Shown: one piece after another, positions 53,747 to 63,189 of the stretch
Layout: every line of letters starts with the position of its first letter
Numbering within the stretch: position 1 is the stretch's first letter
NCBI RefSeq assembly: GCF_040199715.1
Contig: NZ_JBEFNA010000008.1
Location: 1-63,263 of the forward strand
DNA from: Fusobacterium sp. SYSU M8D902
Lineage (GTDB): Bacteria > Fusobacteriota > Fusobacteriia > Fusobacteriales > Fusobacteriaceae
Reading direction: 5' to 3'
Length of the DNA stretch: 63,263 nt
Translations under genes and position numbers: made by a program
Notes under the pieces: model-generated
The model's database searches: none
Told to the model about the DNA's origin: nothing
Seen by the model: the letters and a program-made list of their open reading frames with translations, nothing else

Positions 53747-54460
53747 TTAAAAAAACAACAGTTTTAATCCACTCATTATACTAAGTATAACAATGAACTT
53801 TTCAAAAAGCTCCTGATTCATCTTTTCAACAAAGTATTTTCCTGCAAAAACTCCTACAAAAACAAATGGAATAGCTACACTTGTTAACTTGAAAGTCTCT
53901 AGATGTATGTTTTTTAAAACTACTACATAGAGAGTTGCCTTAACAAGATTTACTACAAAATAGAACCAAGTTCTAGTACCATAGAATTTATCTCTATCCA
54001 TTTTGATATTTAGAAGATATATACTCATTAGAGGACCAGATACATTTCCGATAAATGCAGCAAATCCACCTAAAAATCCAAACAGGACACTCAATTTAGA
54101 AAAGTCAATCTTAAAGCTTTTCATTAGGGTAAGAATTCCAATAATAAGTATTATTATTCCCATACTCTGCTTAAAGATCTCATCAGATATGTATTTTCCA
54201 AAGATCACAGCAACAATCATTCCTAAAAATGTAAGAGGAAGCATTTTTAAAACAACTTTTTTGTCGGCATTTTTTCTGTAGATATACATAACAATGAGGT
54301 CAGAAACGAGGATAGGGATAATGATAATACCAGCCGAAGCCTTACCACCATAGATACTAGCTAGGATAGGTGAGAAGATAAGAGCAGCTGGAATACCAAG
54401 CTTACTAACTCCACAACCAATTCCTAAACCAATCATTCCCAAAATTTCTAAATATGACAT
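53747..54460 (-). CDS. TSUP (TauE/SafE) family permease
   Basis: 237 residues with seven or eight hydrophobic helices. GMIGLGIGCGVSKLGIP at the start and GGFAAFIGNVSGPLMSIYLL in the middle are the duplicated TSUP patterns. Family members move sulfonates, sulfite or other organic anions. The ATG at 54460 has GGAGG five bases before it; a TTG one codon upstream is less likely. It is the first gene of a two-gene unit with the DMT transporter. Confidence 0.87.
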   Translation of the reverse strand: MSYLEILGMIGLGIGCGVSKLGIPAALIFSPILASIYGGKASAGIIIIPILVSDLIVMYIYRKNADKKVVLKMLPLTFLGMIVAVIFGKYISDEIFKQSMGIIILIIGILTLMKSFKIDFSKLSVLFGFLGGFAAFIGNVSGPLMSIYLLNIKMDRDKFYGTRTWFYFVVNLVKATLYVVVLKNIHLETFKLTSVAIPFVFVGVFAGKYFVEKMNQELFEKFIVILSIMSGLKLLFF

Positions 54461-54489
54461 CAAACCTCCTCAAATTCAATGCAACTTTT

Positions 54490-54533
54490 GCTAAAATATG
54501 CTATAATTATACTATAGCCAAAGTTATTTTAGC
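54490..54533. promoter_or_regulatory. Divergent promoter region with nested dyads
   Basis: Outer arms GCTAAAATA (54490-54498) and TATTTTAGC (54525-54533) and inner arms GCTATA (54500-54505) and TATAGC (54513-54518) are both perfect. The centre TATAATTATA (54502-54511) offers a -10 in each direction, for the TSUP gene and for the CNNM-type gene. Confidence 0.6.
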
Positions 54534-54621
54534 ATAAAAAATAAAAATTTAATAGATTTAAGAGGAGAAATTTTTATTGGCTTAAAAAATAAGAAAAATT
54601 TAGATGATTGAGGAGATAGGT

Positions 54622-55935
54622 ATGAGTATTGGAATAAGGATCGTACTGATAATAATTTTAATGAGTATCTGTATGTTTTTATCTATTAGTGAAATATCAC
54701 TAGCTTCAGCTAGAAAATTGAAATTACAACTTATGATTGATGAGGGAAATAAGAATGCTGAAAGAGTGATGGATATTCAACATACATCTGGAGATTTTTT
54801 TACAGCTGTTCAGATTGGAACTAATGCAGTATCTATATTGGCTGGTATTGTGGGAGATGGAATTATTGCTCCATATGTTAAGAGTTTTATAGTAGACTAT
54901 ATTCCAATGTTGTCATCACAGAGCTCTTTCATAGGTGATACACTATCTTTCGTACTAATAACAGCACTTTTTATAGAGTTTGCTGACTTAGTACCTAGAA
55001 GAATGGCAATGGTAGCTCCAGAAAAGATATCTACAGTGATAGTGAGACCAATGCTATTTCTTATTCAAATAGTAAAACCTCTAATATTCATATTCAATGG
55101 TACAGCTAATATAATTTTTAAGATATTTGGAATACCATTGGTGAGAGAGGAGATTATAACCTATGATGATATTTTTGCTATGGTAGATGCAGGAGCAGAG
55201 GCTGGAGTGGTACAGAAGAAGGAACACTCACTGATAGAAAATATATTTGAGCTAGAGTCAAGGTGGGTTTCCTCTATAATGACAACAAGGGATAATATAG
55301 TATATTTGACTGTGAATGAATCAGAGGAGAGTATAAAAAATAAGATTGCAAACAATCCACATGCTAAGTTTTTAGTCTGTGAGAATGATATTGATTCAAT
55401 ATTGGGTTATGTAAGTTCTAAGGATATACTACCTAGAATGTTGACAGGTGAGATCAATGGATTAAAAAATATCAAAGGTATATATAATAGGGCTTTGTTG
55501 GTTATTCCAAATACTTTGACACTTTCTGAAGCTTTGGATAGATTTAATGAAGCTAGAGATGATTTTGCAATAATTTTAAATGAATATGGATTGGTAGTTG
55601 GACTAATAACTCTAAATGATGTAGTTAACACTCTAATGGGAGATATTGTACACCAGATATTAGATGAGCAGATAATTGAGAGAGAAGAGGGCTCTTGGCT
55701 TATAGATGGGGAGACACCTGTGGAAGATGTAAAAAAAGTGTTGGTAGATATTGAGAAGTTTCCAGAGGAGGATACATATGAAACAATAGCAGGGTTTATG
55801 ATGTATATGTTGAAGAGTATCCCTAAAAAATCTGCTGTTGTAGATTTTGAGAACTATACCTTTGAAGTGGTAGATGTAGACAGATTTAAGATTGACCAGC
55901 TTTTAGTAACAAGAAAAAATGAGAAACAAAATTAA
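54622..55935 (+). CDS. CNNM/HlyC-CorC family transporter-associated protein
   Basis: 437 residues: a DUF21 membrane domain with three or four helices (about 1-190), a CBS pair (about 205-335; MTTRDNIVYLTVNE and IILNEYGLVVGLITLNDVV) and a CorC/HlyC C-terminal domain (about 350-435; WLIDGETPVEDVKK). Family members are linked to magnesium efflux or membrane stress. The ATG at 54622 has AGGAG six bases before it; the upstream ATG at 54604 lacks a site. Confidence 0.9.
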   Translation: MSIGIRIVLIIILMSICMFLSISEISLASARKLKLQLMIDEGNKNAERVMDIQHTSGDFFTAVQIGTNAVSILAGIVGDGIIAPYVKSFIVDYIPMLSSQSSFIGDTLSFVLITALFIEFADLVPRRMAMVAPEKISTVIVRPMLFLIQIVKPLIFIFNGTANIIFKIFGIPLVREEIITYDDIFAMVDAGAEAGVVQKKEHSLIENIFELESRWVSSIMTTRDNIVYLTVNESEESIKNKIANNPHAKFLVCENDIDSILGYVSSKDILPRMLTGEINGLKNIKGIYNRALLVIPNTLTLSEALDRFNEARDDFAIILNEYGLVVGLITLNDVVNTLMGDIVHQILDEQIIEREEGSWLIDGETPVEDVKKVLVDIEKFPEEDTYETIAGFMMYMLKSIPKKSAVVDFENYTFEVVDVDRFKIDQLLVTRKNEKQN

Positions 55936-55968
55936 AATAAAACATTAAAAAATGGAGAGATGATTAAA

Positions 55969-57318
55969 ATGGATTTAAGAAGAGAGTGGAGGAGAAACAA
56001 AAAAGTTTTTCTAGCGATTATGACAATAGCTTTACCAGCTATTACGGATCTTTTTGCACAGACTTTATTAGGATTTTTTGATATGCTTATGGTTGGAAAG
56101 CTTGGAGCTGAAGCAATAAGTTCAGTAGGAGTAGGAAATGCCCCTATCAATGCTGTCCTCCCCATATTCTTTGCTGTAAGTATTGGAACAACAGCTCTAG
56201 TGAGTAGGGCTTATGGTTCTAATAATAAAAAAGAGGGAAAGAATGCTATGGCTCAAAGTTTAATACTTTCTCTTCCTATCTCTTTGGGGATAACTCTGCT
56301 TTTATTTATATTTAAGGATAAGACTTTACAGTTGGTGGGAAGAGCTAATGATATGAACCTACAGATGACAGGGGAATACTATGCAACTGTACTTTTAGGT
56401 ATGCCGTTTCTATGTTTTAACGTAGTTTTCTTTGCAGCCTATAGATCTATATCAAAAGCAAATATGCCTATGATAGCCAATATCTTGAGTATATTCTCAA
56501 ATATTCTATTTAACTATCTATTTATATTTGTCTTTGGTTGGGGAGTAATGGGAGCAGGAATAGCTACTACCCTATCACGTGGAATGATAACTTGTATATT
56601 TATATATACCACATTCTTTACAAAGAGATTCTGGGTATCAATACCATTAAGAAAATTAAAACTATTTGATAAGAATATGTCAGGAAGAATTTTAAAAGTT
56701 GGAATACCAGCTGCAGTAGAACAGGGGGTATTCAGAATAGGGATGTTAATATTTGAGATGATGGTAATCTCATTGGGAACTATGGCCTATACTTCTCATA
56801 AGATAGCACTTACAGCTGAATCATTTTCATTTAATATGGGATTTGGATTTTCAGTGGCTGGAACAGCCTTAGTGGGACAACAGTTGGGAAAGGGATCAGC
56901 TAAAAATGCCCATAGAGATGCAATGGCAACAACAGCTCTAGCTATCTTTATGATGTCTCTTTTTGGTTTGACATTCTTCATTATTCCAGGAACAATAATA
57001 CATATGTTTACAGATGAACCAGAGATAAAAGAGATGGCAACAGTGGCTTTGAGACTGGTTTCTATATGTCAACCATTCCAAGCTGTATCAATGGTTTTAA
57101 GTGGGTGTTTGAGAGGAGCTGGAGATACAAAGGCTGTATTGTGGATAACAGCAATAGGAATGTATATAATAAGAATACCACTTACATATTTTTTCCTATA
57201 CAAGATGGATACAGGATTATCAGGGGCTTGGATAGTTATGACAATAGACTTGGCATTTAGAAGTATAGCATGTTATAGAGTGTTTAAAAAAGGAAGATGG
57301 AGCTATGTAAGTGTATAG
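55969..57318 (+). CDS. MATE family efflux transporter (second copy)
   Basis: 449 residues with twelve helices and the NorM-like patterns ITDLFAQTLLGFFDMLMVGKLG, VGIPAAVEQG and SVAGTALVGQQLG. It differs clearly from the MATE at 43886, so it is not a recent duplicate. The ATG at 55969 was preferred to 55960 because the GGAGAG site overlaps the latter. It lies 33 bases after the CNNM-type gene and 11 before addB. Confidence 0.9.
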   Translation: MDLRREWRRNKKVFLAIMTIALPAITDLFAQTLLGFFDMLMVGKLGAEAISSVGVGNAPINAVLPIFFAVSIGTTALVSRAYGSNNKKEGKNAMAQSLILSLPISLGITLLLFIFKDKTLQLVGRANDMNLQMTGEYYATVLLGMPFLCFNVVFFAAYRSISKANMPMIANILSIFSNILFNYLFIFVFGWGVMGAGIATTLSRGMITCIFIYTTFFTKRFWVSIPLRKLKLFDKNMSGRILKVGIPAAVEQGVFRIGMLIFEMMVISLGTMAYTSHKIALTAESFSFNMGFGFSVAGTALVGQQLGKGSAKNAHRDAMATTALAIFMMSLFGLTFFIIPGTIIHMFTDEPEIKEMATVALRLVSICQPFQAVSMVLSGCLRGAGDTKAVLWITAIGMYIIRIPLTYFFLYKMDTGLSGAWIVMTIDLAFRSIACYRVFKKGRWSYVSV

Positions 57319-57329
57319 AGGAGGAAGAA

Positions 57330-59948
57330 ATGGGAGTAAATTTTAGATATATAGATTATGGAGTAAAATTTTCAGGACTTTACTCAGATAGAGAGGCTCA
57401 AGCTGAAAAAAATCTCTATGTTTTTTTAGATAATAGAATGAAGGAGATATTTTTTAAAAGAGTTTCTAATAGATTTTTAGAACCAACTCCTACACTTCTT
57501 ACTATGGAAGAGTTTAAAGATAGAATTTTTTATACAGATAGAATTATTTTAAAAGAGGCTAAGAGAATCTTAGCCTTTTTCAAATGTATACCACAGAGTA
57601 TAAAAGATGAGTTGGGAATAGGTAACTATTATGACATAATAGATTTAGCAAACAATTTTTTTGCTTACTATAGAGAGCTTTTAATAAATGGTGTTACAAA
57701 ATTAGAGGAGTGTTCAAAGTGGCAGGAGAGATACTTAACTAATTTTGAAACTATAAAAGAGGCTTTTGATGAGATGTGTAGAGAGTATAACTACCTGCCA
57801 AGTGATTGGTTAGAGAGCTATGAAAACTATAGTGATAACTGGATTAAGGATTTTACAAAGATAGTATTTGTAGATATAGTTGAATTTCCTAAGGTGTATA
57901 GAGATATAATAATGAAGTTAGGGGAGAGTGTAGATGTAGAGATAGCTCTACAAATGAGAAAAGGGGATTTTGATGAGGAGAACTTGAGATTGAAAAAGGT
58001 TAAAGTCCCTGAAAAAATAAAGGATATAAGGGTTTACACTTTGAAAAGTGACTTGGAAGAGGCACTGTTACTTATTCATCTTAAAAATCAAAAAAAAGGT
58101 GAGATATACTCTCCAGTTCCTGAAAAAAATAGTTATTCAGAGATATTTCCACACTATTTTGCTCCTTCACAAAAATTTACAATGAATGATACCAAACTAT
58201 ATAAGTTTTTAAGTATACAGTTGGATCTATTGAATAGCCAAGAGGAGAGATTGGGAAAAACTTATTTTCTATTCCAAATGCTATCTGCCTTTGAGAATAG
58301 GATATTTAAAGAGTATTATGGAATCTCAGAGGAGGATTTTAAGAGTTTAAATAGTTGTGCCATTGAAGGATATAAATATATATCTAGAAAAATTCTTCAA
58401 GATAGCTGGTTTGAGAAGAATTTCTCAATAGATTTAATTGAAAAGTTAAATAGAGTAATTTTTGATCTGGAGAGTATAACAGATATAAGCAATACAAATG
58501 AACTGTATTCATATATAAAAGAACAGATTAAATTGGAGAGATTTATAGAGGAAAATTTAGATAATGAAGATATTTTTGATAAATTCTTTGAGATATTTGG
58601 AATTATAAAGAGTAATGAGGTAATGAAGATACATAAGAGTTTTGATGAGTATTTTGGAAGTAAGATAGGAGTATCTCTATACAGATTGTTAATTCAATAT
58701 ATGAAAGATTTGGCAGTAAAAAGTAATCTTAAATATAGTCAAGATATAGGAATAGTAAAACCTCTAGATTTTGTAAGATATAGCGAGGAGATAAATGAGG
58801 TAAACTACTTTATAGACATAACAGATGATAATTTACCAAAAAGAACTGGAGATAATCTGATACTTACAGAAAAACAGAGAAAAAAAATGGGTATTATGAC
58901 AAAAGAGGAGAGAAGAGAAGAGGATAGATATAGATTTATTCAAGCTATTTTTAATGGAAAAGATGCTATAGTTTTAACTAAAAAAGATGAGGCACAGGGG
59001 ATAGATATATCGCCATTTTTAGAGGAGATAATCTTGAAAAATAAAATACCATTGGAGGACTCACCAATAAAAGATGGTGGAATAGTAGAGATGTTAAACA
59101 ACTCATTTATTGGAGAGGAACTAGGCTATGATAGAAGTGTGATCGAAGCTTTTCCAAAGGAGATAGAGGATTTTAGAGATGGAAAGTTGGAGATAGGTGC
59201 TTATGACTATGGAAATCTAGTTGATTGCCCACTTAGATTCTATTTTATGAATATTGAGAGATTAAGCTATAATACAAAATATGAGGACAAGGATATAAAT
59301 ACAAGAATATTGGGGATAATTGTACATAAAGTCTTAGAGGAGTTTGTCAATTCAATATGGAAGAGAGTATTACAAGAGGGAGTAGTAGAGGTTAGATATG
59401 AGGAGATATTAGAGAGAATGCAGGGGGCTTTCAAAGCTGAGAGAGCTAAAATTCCATTACATATGGATAACTATTGTGAATATATAATGATACCTCTCAT
59501 CTCTAAAAATATAGTTGACTTTTTTAGAGATTTAAGAAGTAACTATGAAGGGATCTCTATTAGAAGATTTCAAAGTGAGAAAAGTTCATATGAAAAAGAG
59601 CCGTTCTACTCTGGAGATATAGATGTATATTTGAGAGGAAGAGCAGACCTTGTCATAGAGAGTGAATTAGGGAATGAGATAATTGACTATAAGACAGGAT
59701 CAAAGAAAGATGGACAGTTAGATTACTATACTATAATCTTGTATGGAGAGTCGGGACAGGCTAAGAAATTGGTATTTAATGCTTGGTCAGGAAAGATTGA
59801 GAGAGAGGATAAGGTAATACTCACTAGAGAGAGATTGGAAGAGGAGATCGAAAGCTTTGTGAAGGCCAGTGAATATATGAGGGCTGAAAAGCAATCTACT
59901 TGTCAAATGTGTGAGTATTATAATATTTGTGGAAGAGGTAGAGAGTAA
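57330..59948 (+). CDS. addB: AddB-type PD-(D/E)XK nuclease with iron-sulfur cluster
   Basis: 872 residues, shorter than the 1,100-1,160 of Bacillus AddB. The N terminus has no Walker A motif, so the helicase-like part is a non-hydrolysing scaffold. The nuclease domain (about 625-870) holds LGIIVHKVLEEF, GRADLVIES and EIIDYKTGSK. The 4Fe-4S ligands Cys633, Cys858, Cys861 and Cys867 match the AddB pattern (one distant Cys, then CX2CX5C). With AddA it resects double-strand breaks for RecA loading. ATG at 57330 has GGAGGA before it; an in-frame start 33 bases upstream falls inside the MATE gene. Its stop overlaps addA (TAATG). Confidence 0.88.
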   Translation: MGVNFRYIDYGVKFSGLYSDREAQAEKNLYVFLDNRMKEIFFKRVSNRFLEPTPTLLTMEEFKDRIFYTDRIILKEAKRILAFFKCIPQSIKDELGIGNYYDIIDLANNFFAYYRELLINGVTKLEECSKWQERYLTNFETIKEAFDEMCREYNYLPSDWLESYENYSDNWIKDFTKIVFVDIVEFPKVYRDIIMKLGESVDVEIALQMRKGDFDEENLRLKKVKVPEKIKDIRVYTLKSDLEEALLLIHLKNQKKGEIYSPVPEKNSYSEIFPHYFAPSQKFTMNDTKLYKFLSIQLDLLNSQEERLGKTYFLFQMLSAFENRIFKEYYGISEEDFKSLNSCAIEGYKYISRKILQDSWFEKNFSIDLIEKLNRVIFDLESITDISNTNELYSYIKEQIKLERFIEENLDNEDIFDKFFEIFGIIKSNEVMKIHKSFDEYFGSKIGVSLYRLLIQYMKDLAVKSNLKYSQDIGIVKPLDFVRYSEEINEVNYFIDITDDNLPKRTGDNLILTEKQRKKMGIMTKEERREEDRYRFIQAIFNGKDAIVLTKKDEAQGIDISPFLEEIILKNKIPLEDSPIKDGGIVEMLNNSFIGEELGYDRSVIEAFPKEIEDFRDGKLEIGAYDYGNLVDCPLRFYFMNIERLSYNTKYEDKDINTRILGIIVHKVLEEFVNSIWKRVLQEGVVEVRYEEILERMQGAFKAERAKIPLHMDNYCEYIMIPLISKNIVDFFRDLRSNYEGISIRRFQSEKSSYEKEPFYSGDIDVYLRGRADLVIESELGNEIIDYKTGSKKDGQLDYYTIILYGESGQAKKLVFNAWSGKIEREDKVILTRERLEEEIESFVKASEYMRAEKQSTCQMCEYYNICGRGRE

Positions 59949-62900
59949 TGGGAAAAAAATTGATATTAAAGGCCAGTGCTGGAACAGGAAAAACTTATAG
60001 ATTATCTCTTGAATACATAGTTTCTTTAGTACAAGGAATAGATTTTAAGGATATTTTAGTAATGACATTTACTAAAAAAGCAACAGCAGAGATTAAAGAT
60101 AGAATCTTGATATTTTTAAAAGATATATGTGAAAATTCAGAGAAGAGAGAGGATATTGAAAAAAATATAAGAAAAATATATGGGGAAGAGTTTTCTTTTG
60201 ATATTGAAAAGTTGGAAAAGATCTATAAAAATATAGTTGAAAATAAGGATAAATTAAAAATCTATACAATAGACTCATTTACCAATACAGTGTTTAAAAA
60301 GGCTATAGCACCATTTTTAAAGATCTACTCATATGAGATAATAGATGAGGAAGAGAATAGAAAAGTACTGGTAAAAACCTTTGAAAAGATTTTTGAAAAT
60401 AGGGAGGATTTTAACCTTTTTAAGAGTTTTTTAGAGGATAATAGTGAGAAGAATATGGATATCTATGTAGATCTCATTGGAAAAATAATAAATCAGAGAT
60501 GGAAACTCATATTGATAGGAGATAAGATTCAGGAGAAGAGTGAGTTTGAGTATGGAGATACCAATGGTTTACTAGGTAAGATGGAAGAGATACTTTTGGA
60601 AGTAGCTGAGATAAAGGGGAAACCATTTCAAGATTTGATAAAGAAAGATTGCCAAAAATATTTTACTGCGAAGGATAGAGAGGAGTATCTAAAAAGCAAT
60701 TACTCTGCATTTTTGAAGGATAAATTTTGGAATGGAACAAAGGTCAGAGCTAAAAAAGGGGATATAGATTCACATATTGCAGATTTGAACTATCTTTATG
60801 ATGAGTTTAAAGGGGAATTGGGAAAAGCTATGTATAATAACTTGGTAATTCCATATGAGAGTAAACTTTTAAGGGTAGTTGAAAAGATCTACTCTATCTA
60901 TGATGAGATAAAATTTAGAGAGAAGAGGTTTACACATACAGATATTAGTAGCTATACATTTAAGTATCTAGAGGAGAGAGAGCTTGGATTTTTAGATGAA
61001 GATGGACTGACTGATGAATTTTTTGAAGTTATTGATGGAAAGTTAAAGAGCATATTTATAGATGAGTTTCAAGATACAAGTATTTTACAGTGGAGAATAT
61101 TGAAAAATATTTTGGCTAAAAGTGAGAATATAATCTGTGTTGGAGATGAAAAGCAGAGTATCTATGGTTGGAGAGGTGGAGAGAAAAGATTATTTGAAAA
61201 TCTGGCTCAGATCATAGATGGAGAAGAGGAGGAGTTGGACACTTGCTTTAGAAGTAGGGAGAATATTGTAAAATATACAAATACAGTATTTAGAGAAATA
61301 GCTAAGAATAGTGAAGAGAGTGAGAGTTGGGAGTTTTCAGAGGTAAACTACAGAGATAGTGATAAAAAAGGTTATGTAAAACTCATCACTCCTGAGGATG
61401 AGAGAGAGTCTATTGAAATAATGATAGATGAGATAGAGGAGAAGTTTCACGACAATTATGCAGGGATTGGAATATTAGCTAGAACTAAGAAAACTCTGGA
61501 GAAAATAGCTTTTTATCTGGGAGAGAGAGGGATAGCATATACATTGGATTCCAATGCAAGTATAGTGGACAGTAAGGGGATAAATGGAGTATATCATCTA
61601 ATCTCTTGGCTGGTAAAAAAAGATTTTCTATCACTTTTGGATTTTCTTAGATCAAATCTAATAAATATATCAGCTCCAACTCTAAAGGAGATGATAAAGA
61701 GAAGAGAGTGTATAGAGGAGTACCTATACAGTGAGAATGATGATGTTACACTTGAGATAGAGAGTGATATATTTACCTCATTAAAAGAACTGTATGATTT
61801 AAATAAAAAGTATGATGGAGAGACAGAATACTTAACTTATGAGATGTTAAAGAGTGTAGGTGTGGGAAATAGATTTCAAAATGAAGAGGATACTCTAAAT
61901 ATTTTTGGATTCTATAAGCTTTTGAAAGAGTATAAATACTTTGATGATTTTTTAATAGAGTATGAGGAAAATACACAAAAAGATAAGTTTAAAAAGATCT
62001 CAACAGGAAATGGGAATAGTGTATCTCTGATGACTATACATAAATCTAAGGGCTTGGAGTTTGATACACTGTTCTACTTCATACCTAGTAGTTCAGGAAA
62101 AAATGCAGATAAAGGAATGGAGTTTTATCTTGAGATGAATGATACATACTCAGAGGTAAAATCATATCTTTTGACAAACCATAAATTTAATAATATATTA
62201 AAAAGTATAGATGGTGTAGATTATCTAAAGGATAGAGAGATTAAACAGGAGCATGAGGAGATAAATAATCTGTATGTTGCATTGACTAGACCTAAAAATA
62301 ATATCTATGTAGTTGTGGAAAATAGTGAAAAAGTACCTTATGATATATTATTGAGAAATATGGACACAGGGGAATTGATAGTGGAGAATAGAGAGGAGAT
62401 AAGTGGTGAAAAGGGTGTTGAATTTACTTTGGATCTCTCTACTCCAAAGGTACTGTATAAAGAGGAGTTAGAGGAAAATCAGAGATTGGGATTAGATAAG
62501 ATATACTCTCACTCATTGCAGATAGAGGGAAAAAGGTTGAGAGGTATAGTCGTACACTACTTCCTTGAGAATATTCTCTATTGGAATGAAACTGAGATTG
62601 AACTAGCTAAGAAATTAACTTTTTCAAAATATGCCTCTCTCCTTGGAGAGAAAACAATCAAAGAGATACTATCTGAAAACAATATAGAGTATATATATAG
62701 AAGATGTAAAAATATATTTGAAAATGATTGGGATTATGTGTATAGAGAGTACCCAATCTATTATAAGGTGGGAGAAGAGAGTAAGAACTATAGAATAGAT
62801 AGATTGATGATAAAACTCCCTAGTGAAGAGAGCAAGGGAAAGATACTCATAGCTGACTATAAGACAGGAAAATTTGATGAGGAGCAGTTAGAGAACTATA

Positions 62901-62989
62901 CAAAAGTTATAGTTGAAAAGTTGGTTAAAATGGGTAAGGATATTGATAGATTTGAAGTGGAAAATGAGTATATAGAGTTAGATGTATAA
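59948..62989 (+). CDS. addA: AddA-type UvrD helicase-nuclease
   Basis: 1013 residues, somewhat shorter than Bacillus AddA (about 1,230). The superfamily 1 helicase motifs run in order: ASAGTGKT (residues 9-16), VMTFTKKATAEIKDR, FIDEFQDTS, VGDEKQSIYGWRGG, LMTIHKSKGLEFD and LYVALTRPKNN. A C-terminal PD-(D/E)XK nuclease domain follows (GIVVHYFLENIL, then IADYKTGKF). It unwinds and trims DNA ends at double-strand breaks together with AddB. The start shares one base with the addB stop, so the pair is translationally coupled. An IS end lies 4 bases after the stop. Confidence 0.93.
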   Translation: MGKKLILKASAGTGKTYRLSLEYIVSLVQGIDFKDILVMTFTKKATAEIKDRILIFLKDICENSEKREDIEKNIRKIYGEEFSFDIEKLEKIYKNIVENKDKLKIYTIDSFTNTVFKKAIAPFLKIYSYEIIDEEENRKVLVKTFEKIFENREDFNLFKSFLEDNSEKNMDIYVDLIGKIINQRWKLILIGDKIQEKSEFEYGDTNGLLGKMEEILLEVAEIKGKPFQDLIKKDCQKYFTAKDREEYLKSNYSAFLKDKFWNGTKVRAKKGDIDSHIADLNYLYDEFKGELGKAMYNNLVIPYESKLLRVVEKIYSIYDEIKFREKRFTHTDISSYTFKYLEERELGFLDEDGLTDEFFEVIDGKLKSIFIDEFQDTSILQWRILKNILAKSENIICVGDEKQSIYGWRGGEKRLFENLAQIIDGEEEELDTCFRSRENIVKYTNTVFREIAKNSEESESWEFSEVNYRDSDKKGYVKLITPEDERESIEIMIDEIEEKFHDNYAGIGILARTKKTLEKIAFYLGERGIAYTLDSNASIVDSKGINGVYHLISWLVKKDFLSLLDFLRSNLINISAPTLKEMIKRRECIEEYLYSENDDVTLEIESDIFTSLKELYDLNKKYDGETEYLTYEMLKSVGVGNRFQNEEDTLNIFGFYKLLKEYKYFDDFLIEYEENTQKDKFKKISTGNGNSVSLMTIHKSKGLEFDTLFYFIPSSSGKNADKGMEFYLEMNDTYSEVKSYLLTNHKFNNILKSIDGVDYLKDREIKQEHEEINNLYVALTRPKNNIYVVVENSEKVPYDILLRNMDTGELIVENREEISGEKGVEFTLDLSTPKVLYKEELEENQRLGLDKIYSHSLQIEGKRLRGIVVHYFLENILYWNETEIELAKKLTFSKYASLLGEKTIKEILSENNIEYIYRRCKNIFENDWDYVYREYPIYYKVGEESKNYRIDRLMIKLPSEESKGKILIADYKTGKFDEEQLENYTKVIVEKLVKMGKDIDRFEVENEYIELDV

Positions 62990-63156
62990 AATAGGGGCTG
63001 TTGCAAACTGATGATTTTTAAATATCAGTTGCAACGCCTTTTTCTTTTTTTGCAAAAAAAATAGAAATCATTTGATTGATTTCTTAATTTTTATCGAGAG
63101 TGTAAATAATTTTGTGTATTTATCGTCTCTTGATTATTAATTTTTAAATTATTTTG

Positions 63157-63189
63157 AAGACTGAAAGGAACTAAAAACCTTTCAGTCTT
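63157..63189. repeat. Perfect inverted repeat around the transposase stop
   Basis: AAGACTGAAAGG/CCTTTCAGTCTT, 12 bases, with the TAG stop of the minus-strand frame in its loop. It could block read-through into or out of the element. Confidence 0.7.

Noticed and set aside
43886-57318. The two MATE transporters as a recent duplication
   Set aside because: The proteins differ across their whole length and in their first-helix motifs, so they belong to separate subtypes.
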